This document shows positions 1-9,395 of a stretch of 64,000 nt of DNA, in pieces. The stretch is from Methylibium rhizosphaerae (GTDB lineage Bacteria > Pseudomonadota > Gammaproteobacteria > Burkholderiales > Burkholderiaceae_C): contig NZ_SWAR01000001.1 of assembly GCF_006386545.1 (NCBI RefSeq), forward strand, positions 1-64,000. The letters are read 5' to 3'. Position numbers and translations under genes: made by a program. The notes beneath the pieces were generated by a model. The model did not search any database, was not told the DNA's origin, and was given only the letters and a program-made list of their open reading frames with translations. Numbering within the stretch: position 1 is the first letter of the stretch; every line of letters starts with the position of its first letter.

Positions 1-133
1 GTGAGCGTTTGTGGATCCGTAGATCCTTGGCATTCGCCTTCAAACGCCCACGCTTATCGGCTGTAACTTTTTAAAGAACTGCACCCTTCGGCGCGTCGCT
101 GACTTCGTTGTGTTGTCATCAGCTGAGCCCGCA
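1..133 (-). promoter_or_regulatory. Leader region of an rRNA operon running leftward
   Basis: Read on the minus strand, this stretch has a boxA-like antiterminator (GTTCTTTAAAAA, about 68-79). It is followed by the conserved ACAGCCGATAAGCGTGGGCG sequence that precedes rRNA genes in Burkholderiales. No protein gene fits here. The rRNA genes themselves would lie left of position 1, so they are inferred, not seen. An internal 16S-23S spacer is the alternative, but the strong promoter just upstream favours the 5' leader. Confidence 0.7.
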
Positions 134-162
134 ATTATGTTGACCTTCTGGGGGGTCGTCAA
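134..162 (-). promoter_or_regulatory. Strong sigma-70 promoter, probable rrn P1
   Basis: On the minus strand, TTGACG (157-162) is separated by exactly 17 bases from CATAAT (134-139), followed by a G+C-rich discriminator. An A/T-rich stretch at about 171-195, with runs of T on the minus strand, sits where an UP element would be. This is the architecture of a ribosomal RNA promoter and it feeds the boxA leader to the left. Confidence 0.75.
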
Positions 163-321
163 GCGGTCTGCGCGAAAAAATTCAAAAAAGTTTGCGAGCC
201 CCTCCTGGAAGTACCCGCACGACAGTCAGGCTCGCAGTCCTTGACAGCCGGCAAGCGAGCGGTGTGGCGGCACCGGCCATGCAGACATAGACTTCCCCGC
301 AGCGATGGGAAGGTGGTGGAC

Positions 322-1488
322 ATGGAGCGGCCGGCAAACCTATCAGCCACGCCAGCCGATGCGCGGCCGGCGAGGATCCTCGTCGTCGATGATGTGCCGC
401 GCAACCTCGACATCGCGGCACTGCACCTGGAGGAACGCGGCCACGAGGTCCTCGTCGCGCAAGACGGCGAAGAGGCGATTGCGCGTGCCGAACTCGTCCA
501 CCCCGACCTGATCCTGCTCGACGTGGTGATGCGCGGGCTCGACGGGCTGGAGACTTGCCGCCGCCTGAAGGCGGCCCCCGCCACCGCCGACATCCCGGTG
601 ATCTTCATGAGCGCCATGACCGAATCGGTCGACAAGCTCGCCGGATTCGCGGCGGGCGGCGTTGACTACATCACCAAGCCCATCGACGGGCCCGAGTTGC
701 TCGCGCGCGTGGACACCCACCTGGCCCTGCACGCGCTGCGCCGGCAGCTCGCCCTGCGCAATGCCGACCTGCAGCAGGAAATCGCCATCCGCGAGCAGAC
801 CCAGGCGGCGCTCGAACGCTCGAACAAGGAGCTCGAGCAGCTGGCCTACGTGGCCTCGCACGACATGCAGGAGCCGCTGCGCATGGTGGCCAGCTATCTG
901 CAGCTGGTCGCCAAGCGCTACCAGGGGCGGCTGGATGCAGAGGCCGATGAATTCATCGGCTACGCGGTCGACGGCGCCAAGCGCATGCAGACGCTGATCA
1001 ACGACCTGCTCGCCTATTCCCGCCTGGGCACCAAGGCCCGGCCGTTCGAGCCGACCGACTGCGGCGCGCTGATGGTCACCGTGCGGCGCAACCTGCAGAT
1101 CGCCATCGAGGAAAGCGGCGCCAGCATCGAATGCGAGCCGCTGCCTCTCGTACAGGGCGACCCCACGCAGCTGCTGCAGCTGTTCCAGAACCTGGTCGGC
1201 AATGCCATCAAGTTCCGGCGCCACGGGGAGCCCGTCCGGGTGCAGGTGCGAGCGCAGCGGCGCGACGAGCACTGGCACTTCTCGGTGCAGGACGACGGCA
1301 TCGGCATCGCGCCCGAATACTTCGAGCGCATCTTCGTGCTGTTCCAGCGGCTGCATGGACACGGCGCCTACCCCGGCACCGGCATCGGGCTGGCCCTGTG
1401 CAAGCGGATCGTCGAGCGGCATGGCGGCCACATCGGCGTCGAGTCGTCGCCCGGCCACGGGTCGACGTTCTGGTTCACCCTTCCTTAG
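322..1488 (+). CDS. REC-histidine kinase hybrid
   Basis: A soluble signalling protein of 388 residues. It has an N-terminal receiver domain (about 18-135; phosphoacceptor Asp67 in LLDVVM, Lys119 in TKP) and a short coiled linker. A HisKA domain follows with His180 in ASHDMQEP, then a HATPase domain with N box (QNLVGNAIKF), DDGIGI and TGIGLAL. There is no membrane segment. The ATG at 322 follows a GGAAGG ribosome site; the frame is open further upstream but without such a site. The gene converges on the next kinase with an 18-base gap. A receiver placed before the kinase suggests it takes phosphate from another kinase or is a phosphorelay branch. The input signal is unknown. Confidence 0.9.
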   Translation: MERPANLSATPADARPARILVVDDVPRNLDIAALHLEERGHEVLVAQDGEEAIARAELVHPDLILLDVVMRGLDGLETCRRLKAAPATADIPVIFMSAMTESVDKLAGFAAGGVDYITKPIDGPELLARVDTHLALHALRRQLALRNADLQQEIAIREQTQAALERSNKELEQLAYVASHDMQEPLRMVASYLQLVAKRYQGRLDAEADEFIGYAVDGAKRMQTLINDLLAYSRLGTKARPFEPTDCGALMVTVRRNLQIAIEESGASIECEPLPLVQGDPTQLLQLFQNLVGNAIKFRRHGEPVRVQVRAQRRDEHWHFSVQDDGIGIAPEYFERIFVLFQRLHGHGAYPGTGIGLALCKRIVERHGGHIGVESSPGHGSTFWFTLP

Positions 1489-1506
1489 CCTGAGGATGGC
1501 TGCGGC

Positions 1507-2645
1507 TCACGGGCCCCGAGCATCCACCTCGAACGAGAACGTGGTGCCGGCCCCCGGCCGGCTCGAGACGTGCAGGTCGCCTCCCATCATCTGCACGAAC
1601 TTGCGGCTGATCACCAGGCCCAATCCGGTCCCGGCGCTGCGCCGCTGCTGGCCTCCCACCTGCTCGAACGGCTGGAAGATCCGCGCCAGCTCCTCTTCGC
1701 CCATGCCCACGCCGGTGTCTTCGACCTGCACGCACAGGCGCGAAGGCGAGCGGTGGGCCACGCAAAGGCGCACATGTCCCGCGTCGGTGAACTTGACCGC
1801 GTTGTCCAGCAGGTTCAGCACGACCTGCCGCAGCCGCCGCTCATCGACGTTCAGCTTCGTCGGCAGCTCCGGGGACAGTTCGCACAGGACCCGTAGCCCG
1901 TTCCTCTGCGCAGCCTTCACCCGGATGAGCTCCACCGCCGTCTCGAACAGGCGGCGGGGCTCCACTTCGGCGGGCATCAGCTCCACCTTGCCGGCCTCGA
2001 TCTTGGCCAGGTCGAGGATGTCGTTGATCAGCGCCAGCAGGTGTTCGCCGGACTCGCGAATGGCCCGCACCGCGGTCACCTGCCGTGGGTCGAGCGACCC
2101 GTCCATCTGCAGCAGCTGCGCAAAGCCGAGGATGCCGTTGAGCGGCGTTCGCAGGTCGTGGCTCATGCAGGCCAGGAAGGTGCTCTTGGCCCTGTTGGCG
2201 ACCTCCGCCCGCTCCTTCGCTTCGCTGAGTTCCTGGGTCCGCCGCCGCAACGCCTCCTCGGTCTGGAACCGCCCGATCGCGTAGCGGATCGAGCGCGCGA
2301 GCTGCGGGCCGTCCACCTGTCCTTTCACCAGATAGTCCTGCGCCCCCGACTGCAGCGCCTGCACCGCCACCCCTTCGTCGGTGAGCCCGCTGAACACCAC
2401 CAGCGTCGGCAGCGGCGTGCTGTCGCGCAGCCGCTGCAGCGTTGCCAGGCCGGTGCTTTCCGGCAACCCGAGATCGAGCAGCACCACGTCGAACTCTCCC
2501 GACCGCAGCGCCTGCACCCCATCGGTGAGATTCCCCGCGCAGGTGAGCCTGAAGTCCAGCGCGGTCGACTCCCCCAGCATCACCTCGATGAGCCGCGCGT
2601 CTGCCGGGTTGTCCTCGATCAGGAGGACCTTGATGGGACCGTGAG

Positions 2646-2649
<4 letters not shown>
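1507..2649 (-). CDS. REC-histidine kinase hybrid, second copy
   Basis: A 380-residue cytoplasmic protein: receiver domain (about 6-128, Asp59 in LLDLGL), coiled coil, HisKA with His164 in [10 protein letters not shown], and HATPase with [14 protein letters not shown] and GTGLGLV. The receiver has KG where most receivers have KP (Lys109-Gly110). Its ATG overlaps the stop of the upstream response regulator by four bases (ATGA), so the two are translationally coupled and probably form one pathway. It converges with the kinase at 322-1488. No periplasmic sensor is present, so the stimulus must reach it through a partner or its own receiver. Confidence 0.9.
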
Positions 2650-3092
<443 letters not shown>

Positions 3093-3231
3093 TTCGTGCT
3101 CCTTGCCCCGTCGGGGGCAAGCTCACTATAGACCTGCCCCTGCCTGCGCCGGGGTCTGGGTAAACACCAACCGGAGCCACCGGGGCGGAAGGAGTGCCCG
3201 GTAAGGGTGTGGAAAGTCACGAGGCCGGACA

Positions 3232-4395
3232 GTGCCGTCGATTCCACAGCCGGCATTCACCGCCGCCATTCCCATGACGGGCCACCCGCAGAAGCTTGCC
3301 CTCGTTGCCGCCGGCATTGCCCTCGCCGGCGCCGCCGTGACCGTCGCGCTGGCGACGGCAGAGCGTGATGCTCCCGCCGCCGGCCCGGCGGCTACCCGCC
3401 TTCCGCCGGCATCCCTGACCGTGGCCGTGGCCCGGCTGCGCCCCGCAACGCTACCGGTTCGACTGCGCGCGAACGGCAACATCATGGCCTGGCAGGAGGC
3501 CAGCATCGGCACCGAGGCCGACGGCCTGCGCCTCGCCGAGGTCCGGGTGAACGTCGGCGACACGGTGCGCCGCGGCCAGCCGCTGGCCACACTCGCCGCC
3601 GGGCCGGTCGAAGCCGAGCTGGCCCGAAGCCGGGCAGCGGTGGCCGAGGCAGAGGCGGTGCTGGCCGAAGCGGCCGGCAATGCCGGGCGCGCTCGCGCGC
3701 TGCAGGCCAGCGGCGCCCTGTCGGCACAGCAGATCGGGCAATACCTGGGCGCGGAGCGAACCGCGCTGGCGCGGCTCGCTGCGGCCAGGGCCGCCGAGCA
3801 GGCGCAGCGACTGCGCCTGGCCCAGACACGCATCACCGCACCGGACGACGGCGTCATCTCCGCACGTGTCGCCACGGTCGGCGCGGTGGTGCCTGCAGGC
3901 CAGGAACTCTTCCGCCTGATCCGGGGCGGCCGCCTCGAATGGCGAGCCGAAGTGCCGGCCGCTGACCTCGCCCTGCTGAGGCCCGGCCAGAAGGTCACTC
4001 TCAAGCCGAGCGGCGGCAAGGTGATCGAGGGTCGGCTGCGAAAGCTCGGGCCGGTGGTCGACGCCTCCACGCGCAACGGCCTTGCCTATGTGGACCTGCT
4101 CACCGGCGACGACACCGTGCGCGCCGGCATGTTCGCACGCGGCGAGTTCGAGATCGGGTCGGACGAAGTCATGACGCTGCCGCAGGGAGCGGTGCAACTG
4201 CGCGAGGGCTTCAGCTACGTGATGCGCATCGGGCCGGACGCCCGTGTCATCCGCACCAGGGTGACCCCGGGCCGCCGCTGGAGCGACCGCATCGAGATCG
4301 TGAGCGGGCTAGACGCTTCGGACCGCATCGTCGCCTCCGGTGCGGCCTTCCTCGGAGACGGCGATCTCGTGCGTGTCATCCAGGGCGCGCAATGA
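3232..4395 (+). CDS. RND efflux periplasmic adaptor subunit
   Basis: A membrane-fusion protein of 387 residues. An uncleaved or signal-like hydrophobic N-terminus (about 20-40) is followed by a lipoyl/hairpin region and then the beta-barrel and membrane-proximal domains (VISARVATVGAVVPAGQ is typical). It would link an inner-membrane RND pump to an outer-membrane channel. The GTG at 3232 has GAGG seven bases upstream. The ATG at 3274 lacks an obvious site but is also possible. The stop overlaps the start of the pump gene by four bases (ATGA). No TolC-type channel gene is adjacent, so the third component must be encoded elsewhere. Confidence 0.9.
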   Translation: MPSIPQPAFTAAIPMTGHPQKLALVAAGIALAGAAVTVALATAERDAPAAGPAATRLPPASLTVAVARLRPATLPVRLRANGNIMAWQEASIGTEADGLRLAEVRVNVGDTVRRGQPLATLAAGPVEAELARSRAAVAEAEAVLAEAAGNAGRARALQASGALSAQQIGQYLGAERTALARLAAARAAEQAQRLRLAQTRITAPDDGVISARVATVGAVVPAGQELFRLIRGGRLEWRAEVPAADLALLRPGQKVTLKPSGGKVIEGRLRKLGPVVDASTRNGLAYVDLLTGDDTVRAGMFARGEFEIGSDEVMTLPQGAVQLREGFSYVMRIGPDARVIRTRVTPGRRWSDRIEIVSGLDASDRIVASGAAFLGDGDLVRVIQGAQ

Positions 4396-7300
4396 ACCTG
4401 AACGTTTCTTCGTGGGCGATCCGCCACCCTGTTCCGGTCATCCTGCTGTTCATCCTGCTGAGCCTTGCCGGGCTCATGGCCTTGCCGGCCATGAAGGTCC
4501 AGAGCTTTCCGGACATCGACGTGCCCACGGTCACGGTGTCGGCCGCCCTGCCCGGCGCCTCGCCGTCGCAGCTCGAAACCGAGGTCGCTCGCAAGATCGA
4601 GAACGCCGTGGCCACGCTGCCGGGCGTCAAGCACATCCGCAGCAGCCTGAGCGAGGGCGAAGCCCGCATCAGCGTCGATTTCCGCCTCGACAAGCCGCCG
4701 CAGGAGGCGGTGGACAGCGTGCGTGATGCCGTGTCGCGGGTGCGCTCCGAGCTGCCCGCCGGCCTGCGCGATCCGGTGATCAAGCGGGCCGAGATCGCCG
4801 ACTCGGCGATCCTCACCTACACCGTGGCCTCTTCGCGCATGGACGACGAGGCGCTGTCCTGGTTCGTCGACAACCAGCTGTCGAAGGCCCTGCTCGCCGT
4901 GCCTGGAGTCGGCGCCGTCACCCGCGTGGGCGGCGTGAGCCGCGAAGTGCGCGTCGACCTGGACCCGGACCGGCTGCTGGCGCTGCACGCCACCGCGGCC
5001 GACATCTCCCGGCAGTTGTCGCAGGTGCAGCAGGAAGCATCGGGCGGGCGCGTCACCCTCGGCGGCACCGAGCAGTCGGTGCGCACGCTGGCCACGGTTC
5101 AGACCGCCGAGGAAGTGGGCGCCCTCGAGCTCGCCCTGGGCGACGGTCGCAGGATCCGGCTCGACCAGGTGGCCACGGTGCAGGACTCGGTGGCCGAGCC
5201 CCGGCAGGCCGCCTTCCTCGACGGCGCGCCGGTGGTCGGCTTCGAGGTCGCCCGCGCAAGAGGCGCCGGCGAGCTCGAGGTCGCGCACGGCGTGCGCCAG
5301 GTGGTGGCGCAGCTGCGCGCCCTGCATCCGGAGATCAGCGTCACCGAAGCCTTCAACGTCATCGACCAGGTCGCCGAGAACTACGACGTGTCGATGAGCC
5401 TCTTCTACGAAGGGGCCGCGCTCGCCGTGGTGGTGGTGTTCCTGTTCCTGCGCGACTGGCGCGCGACCCTGGTCGCCGCAGTGGCCCTGCCGCTGTCGGT
5501 GATCCCGAGCTTTGCCGTCATGCACGGGCTCGGCTTCAGCCTCAACATCGTGACGCTGCTGTCGCTGTCGCTGGTGGTCGGCGTGCTGGTCGACGACGCG
5601 ATCGTCGAGGTCGAGAACATCGAGCGCCACCTGCTGATGGGCAAGACGCCCTTCCAGGCCTCGATGGACGCCGCCGCGGAGATCGGCCTGGCCGTGATCG
5701 CCACCACGTTCACGCTCATGGCCGTGTTCCTGCCCACCGCGTTCATGGGCGGCGTGCCCGGCAGGTTCTTCGTGCAGTTCGGCTGGACGGCGGCCATCTC
5801 GGTGTTCTTTTCGCTCGTGGTGGCCCGCCTGCTGACGCCCATGATGGCGGCCTACCTGCTGAAGTCTCCGGCCCGGCAGGCCGCTGCCGAGCCGTCCTGG
5901 ATGCCCGGCTACGTGCGCCTGGCGCGCTGGTGCCTGCAGCATCGCGCGGCAACCACCACGGGTGCGGCAGCCCTCTTCGCCGGCGGGCTGGCCCTGGCAG
6001 CACTGCTGCCCGCGACCTTCATGCCGCCCGACGACGATCCGCAGACCCAGGTGACGCTGACCCTGCCCCCCGGCAGCGCCCTGGCCGACACGGTGGCCAT
6101 GGCCGAACGGGCGCGCCTCACGCTCGTGCGCAACCCGCATGTGCGACTCGTGTATGCCGCCATCGGCGGCGGCAGCAGCGGCGGCGACGGCGGCCCGTCC
6201 GACGGTGCGGCCGCATCGGCCGCGAACCTGCGCACCGCCACGCTCACGCTGAAGCTGGCGCCGCGCCAGCAGCGTGGCGGCGTGACGCGCCAGGACGTCG
6301 AGGCGCAGATCCGCGAGTCGCTCGCCGTCTTGCCAGGCGTACGCGTCACGGTCGGCGCGGGCGGCTCGGGCAGCTATGTGCTGGTGCTGCACAGCGAAGA
6401 CAGCCGGGCACTCGAGCGGCATGCGCTGCAGGTCGAACGCGAACTGCGCACCCTGGCCGGGGTCGCTGCGGTCACCTCCACCGCCAGCCTGGTGCGGCCC
6501 GAGTTGACCGTGCGGCCGGACTTCGCGCGTGCCGCCGACCTGGGAGTCACCTCGGCCGCCATTGCCGAGACCCTGCGCGTGGCCACCGTGGGCGACGACT
6601 CGCAGGAGCTGGCCAGGCTGAACCTGAGCGAGCGGCAGGTGCCCGTGGTGGTGCGCCTGAACGAAGCAGCGCGCCAGGACCTCGAGACGCTCAAGCGCCT
6701 GCCGGTTCCCGGCGCGCGCGGGCCGGTCGCGCTGGAGAACGTCGCCACGATGGACGTGGGGAGCGGACCGTCCGAGATCACCCGCCAGGACCGCCGGCGC
6801 AACATCAACATCGAGTTGCAGCTCGACGGCCTGGCCTTGGGCGACGTGGAGCAGGCCCTGTCGACGCTGCCCAGCCTGCAGCGGCTGCCACCGGGCATCG
6901 CGCGGGGCACGCAAGGCGACGCCGAGGAATTCGGCGAGCTGGCCGCCGGCTTCGGCCTGGCCATGCTCACCGGCGTGCTGTGCATCTACATGGTCCTGGT
7001 GCTGCTGCTCAACGACTTCGCACAGCCCGGCACCATCCTCGGTGCGCTCGTGCTGTCGGTGCCCGGGGCTGCCGTGGCCTTGTTCGTCACCGGATCGGCC
7101 CTGTCCATGCCCTCGATGATCGGCCTGGTCATGCTGATGGGCATCGCGACGAAGAACTCCATCCTGCTGGTCGACTACATCGTCATCGCCCGGCGCGACC
7201 ATGGCCTCGACCGCGCGGCGGCCGTGATCGACGCCTGCCGCAAGCGGGCCCGGCCGATCCTCATGACCACGATCGCCATGGGGGCCGGCATGGCGCCCAT

Positions 7301-7469
7301 CGCGCTGGGCTGGTCCGGCGACCCGGCCTTCCGTGCGCCGATGGCCATCGTGGTGATCGGCGGACTGGTCACCTCGACGCTGCTCAGCCTGCTGGTCGTC
7401 CCGGTCCTGTACTGCCATGTGGACGATGCCGTGCGGTGGGTCGGCACGCGGCTGGCCGGGCGGCGGTAA
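4392..7469 (+). CDS. RND efflux transporter, HAE-1/AcrB-type permease
   Basis: A 1025-residue inner-membrane proton antiporter with the usual duplicated plan: TM1 near the N-terminus, a large periplasmic loop, six TM segments, and a repeat of this. Proton-relay residues are present: Asp401-Asp402 in TM4 (LVDDAIVEVEN) and Lys921 in TM10 (TKNSILLVDY). Length is normal for the family. It starts inside the stop codon of the adaptor gene (ATGA), so adaptor and pump are made together. A glycine/serine-rich stretch (GGGSSGGDGG, encoded around 6165-6195) lies in the second periplasmic loop. Substrate cannot be told from sequence; multidrug or solvent export is usual. No local regulator is obvious. 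Confidence 0.95.
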   Translation: MNLNVSSWAIRHPVPVILLFILLSLAGLMALPAMKVQSFPDIDVPTVTVSAALPGASPSQLETEVARKIENAVATLPGVKHIRSSLSEGEARISVDFRLDKPPQEAVDSVRDAVSRVRSELPAGLRDPVIKRAEIADSAILTYTVASSRMDDEALSWFVDNQLSKALLAVPGVGAVTRVGGVSREVRVDLDPDRLLALHATAADISRQLSQVQQEASGGRVTLGGTEQSVRTLATVQTAEEVGALELALGDGRRIRLDQVATVQDSVAEPRQAAFLDGAPVVGFEVARARGAGELEVAHGVRQVVAQLRALHPEISVTEAFNVIDQVAENYDVSMSLFYEGAALAVVVVFLFLRDWRATLVAAVALPLSVIPSFAVMHGLGFSLNIVTLLSLSLVVGVLVDDAIVEVENIERHLLMGKTPFQASMDAAAEIGLAVIATTFTLMAVFLPTAFMGGVPGRFFVQFGWTAAISVFFSLVVARLLTPMMAAYLLKSPARQAAAEPSWMPGYVRLARWCLQHRAATTTGAAALFAGGLALAALLPATFMPPDDDPQTQVTLTLPPGSALADTVAMAERARLTLVRNPHVRLVYAAIGGGSSGGDGGPSDGAAASAANLRTATLTLKLAPRQQRGGVTRQDVEAQIRESLAVLPGVRVTVGAGGSGSYVLVLHSEDSRALERHALQVERELRTLAGVAAVTSTASLVRPELTVRPDFARAADLGVTSAAIAETLRVATVGDDSQELARLNLSERQVPVVVRLNEAARQDLETLKRLPVPGARGPVALENVATMDVGSGPSEITRQDRRRNINIELQLDGLALGDVEQALSTLPSLQRLPPGIARGTQGDAEEFGELAAGFGLAMLTGVLCIYMVLVLLLNDFAQPGTILGALVLSVPGAAVALFVTGSALSMPSMIGLVMLMGIATKNSILLVDYIVIARRDHGLDRAAAVIDACRKRARPILMTTIAMGAGMAPIALGWSGDPAFRAPMAIVVIGGLVTSTLLSLLVVPVLYCHVDDAVRWVGTRLAGRR

Positions 7470-7530
7470 GTGTCCGGTAAGACGGCAGCGCCGAGCATGC
7501 GCCACCCCACCCGCTTGCGAGGACTCCTTC

Positions 7531-8364
7531 ATGCACGCCGATCCCCTGCCAGCTTCCAGGCGCCGCAAGCGCGCCTGCGGCCCCGCGCATCTGCTTCCCG
7601 TCGTCGCCGCGCTCTTGGCCGGCGCGCCAGCCGATGCCCAGGCGCTCGGGCCAAGCGACGATGACGAGGGCGAGTCGTCGTGGGGTCTGGGCATCGGCGT
7701 GGCGAACAGCCAGAAGCCCTATGCAGGGATGGACCGCCAGACCCGGGCCGTTCCGATGATCCAGTTCCAGAACCGGTACGTCCGCATCATGGGCCCGGGC
7801 CTGGAGGTGAAGCTCCCGAGCCTGGCCCTCGGCGAGACGCAGACGCTCGAGTTCAGCCTCACCGGCCGCCGCAACATGGGCGCCGGCTACGAACCGGACG
7901 ATGCGCCCGTGCTGGCCGGCATGGCCGAGCGCAAGGGCGGCTTCTGGGTGGGAGCCAAGGCCGAATGGAAGACCGGCCTGCTCAGCGTCAGCGCAGAGGC
8001 GAGCGCCGATGCCTCGGGCCACAGCAAGGGCCGCAAGTTCAGCCTGGGGGTGAGCAAGCCGTGGCACCTGGGCCGGCAGTTCATGCTCATGCCGCGGCTG
8101 GGCGTCACCTGGCACGACCGCAAGCACAACGACTACTACTTCGGGGTGCGCGATGCCGAGGCACGGCCGGATCGCCCGGCCTACCGTGCCGACGCCGGCG
8201 TGAACGTCGAGGCGGGCGTCAACGGCATCTACATGTTCGATCGGCACCACTCGGCGATGCTGGGGGTCAGCGCCACCCGCCTGTCGACGGCGGTGAAGGA
8301 CAGCCCCCTGGTCGACCGCTCCAGCGAGAGCCGCGTCTTCCTCGGCTACCTCTACCGCTTCTGA
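7531..8364 (+). CDS. MipA/OmpV family outer-membrane protein
   Basis: A 277-residue exported beta-barrel: a basic N-terminus, a signal peptide ending near ADAQA, then alternating strands and a C-terminal aromatic residue (YLYRF), as in outer-membrane proteins. The spacing of glycine-rich strands and the DRDRH-like turns fit the MipA/OmpV family (scaffolding or porin-like proteins). GAGGA precedes the ATG. It lies 61 bases downstream of the RND pump on the same strand and may be co-transcribed, but it is not a TolC homologue. Its function here is not known; remodelling of the envelope or a minor porin is most likely. Confidence 0.8.
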   Translation: MHADPLPASRRRKRACGPAHLLPVVAALLAGAPADAQALGPSDDDEGESSWGLGIGVANSQKPYAGMDRQTRAVPMIQFQNRYVRIMGPGLEVKLPSLALGETQTLEFSLTGRRNMGAGYEPDDAPVLAGMAERKGGFWVGAKAEWKTGLLSVSAEASADASGHSKGRKFSLGVSKPWHLGRQFMLMPRLGVTWHDRKHNDYYFGVRDAEARPDRPAYRADAGVNVEAGVNGIYMFDRHHSAMLGVSATRLSTAVKDSPLVDRSSESRVFLGYLYRF

Positions 8365-8366
8365 AG

Positions 8367-9272
8367 TCAGAACAGCGTACCGGGCCCGGAGAAGTCGGCG
8401 GTCTTGCGTGCGCACTGCCGCATCAGGGCCACCAGCGGGCGCGAGTCGTCGCGGCGCCATTGGTACGAATAGGGCAGCGGCGCAAGGGCCGGCTCGGATC
8501 GCAGCGACCTCAGCAGGCCGCGCTGCTGCAAGGCCTTGGCCACCCCCTCGGGCAGCAGGCCCAGGCCGATGCCGTCGGCCAGCATGCCGGCCACCGCGCC
8601 CCAGTGGTTGCAGGTGATGCGCCGGTGCACCAGCGGCTGCGCACCGTGCGCCGCGAGCCAGTCGTCGAGGATGCGGGTGGTGCCCGCCCCCGCCGGCAGC
8701 GTGACCAGCGGCCATTGCTCGAACATGGCCGCGGTGAGCGTACGGCTTCGTGGCGCGAGGCGCGCCGCCACGCACCAGGTGAACCGGGCCTGGGCGATCG
8801 GCTGGGACGCGATGCCGCTGCGCGATGAGCGCCCTGCCACGATGGCGAAGTCGAGCTCCCCCGCCTCCACCCGCCGCTCGAGCACTTCGCCGATGTCCAC
8901 ATGCGGCTCCGGCGTCAGCCCCGGATGCTCCTCGAGCATGGCGGCCACGAGCCGGGGCAGCCAGGTGATCGCGCTCAGCTCCCCCACCCCGAAGCGGCAC
9001 ACCCCGTGCAGCCGCCCCGCTGGCCGGACCTCGAGCTTCAGCCGGTCGGCGGCCTGGAGCAGCTCCTGCACCCGCGGCACCAGCCGGCTACCCGCGTCGG
9101 TGAGCGCGGCCCGGTGTCCGGTGCGGTCGAACAGCGGCTCGCCCAGCGAGTCCTCGAGCTCGGCAATGCGCTTGGACAGCGACGAGAGCGACAGGTGCAG
9201 CCGCTGCGCCGCGACGGCAAAGCTGGCGCAGGTGGCGGCCCAGTAGAAGGCCTCGAGCTGCTTGAGCGTCAT
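8367..9272 (-). CDS. LysR-family transcriptional regulator
   Basis: A 301-residue regulator with an N-terminal winged helix (residues 1-60; MTLKQLEAFYWAA, helix-turn-helix around AAQRLHLSLSSLSKRI) and a periplasmic-binding-protein-like effector domain. It is divergent from the FMN-dependent 2-hydroxyacid oxidase gene at 9396 with 123 bases between them. That interval contains inverted repeats suited to LysR binding. The natural inference is that it controls the oxidase in response to its substrate or a related hydroxy acid. The start at 9272 gives the standard N-terminus. Confidence 0.9.
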   Translation of the reverse strand: MTLKQLEAFYWAATCASFAVAAQRLHLSLSSLSKRIAELEDSLGEPLFDRTGHRAALTDAGSRLVPRVQELLQAADRLKLEVRPAGRLHGVCRFGVGELSAITWLPRLVAAMLEEHPGLTPEPHVDIGEVLERRVEAGELDFAIVAGRSSRSGIASQPIAQARFTWCVAARLAPRSRTLTAAMFEQWPLVTLPAGAGTTRILDDWLAAHGAQPLVHRRITCNHWGAVAGMLADGIGLGLLPEGVAKALQQRGLLRSLRSEPALAPLPYSYQWRRDDSRPLVALMRQCARKTADFSGPGTLF

Positions 9273-9307
9273 GGCTGCGCGGGCACGGTCGGCCTTGGTT
9301 TCCGAAA

Positions 9308-9337
9308 AGCGAACGATACACGCGAAATCAATTCGCT
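9308..9337. promoter_or_regulatory. Probable LysR operator in divergent promoter
   Basis: The inverted repeat GCGAA-N5-TTCGC (9322-9336) lies inside a longer AGCGAA...TTCGCT pair (9308-9313 and 9332-9337). It is midway between the LysR start and the oxidase start. LysR proteins typically bind such interrupted palindromes to control both themselves and a divergent gene. Confidence 0.5.
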
Positions 9338-9395
9338 TTTTTCGTCCATCTCGAACCGGTAGATTGAGCGCCAGAGCTTCCACCCGCCGACGCCC

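Noticed and set aside
5930-7480. A 516-codon frame overlapping the RND pump in another frame
   Set aside because: Extremely Arg/His/Gly-rich with no fold pattern, so an overprinted gene is not supported.
4215-7694. A 1159-codon open frame antisense to the RND pump
   Set aside because: It is rich in His, Arg and Gly with no domain or ribosome site and mirrors the codon pattern of the real pump gene. Such frames are common opposite G+C-rich genes.
7531-8364. The outer-membrane protein after the RND pump as its TolC channel
   Set aside because: Too short and all beta with no OEP coiled-coil repeats; it fits MipA/OmpV instead.
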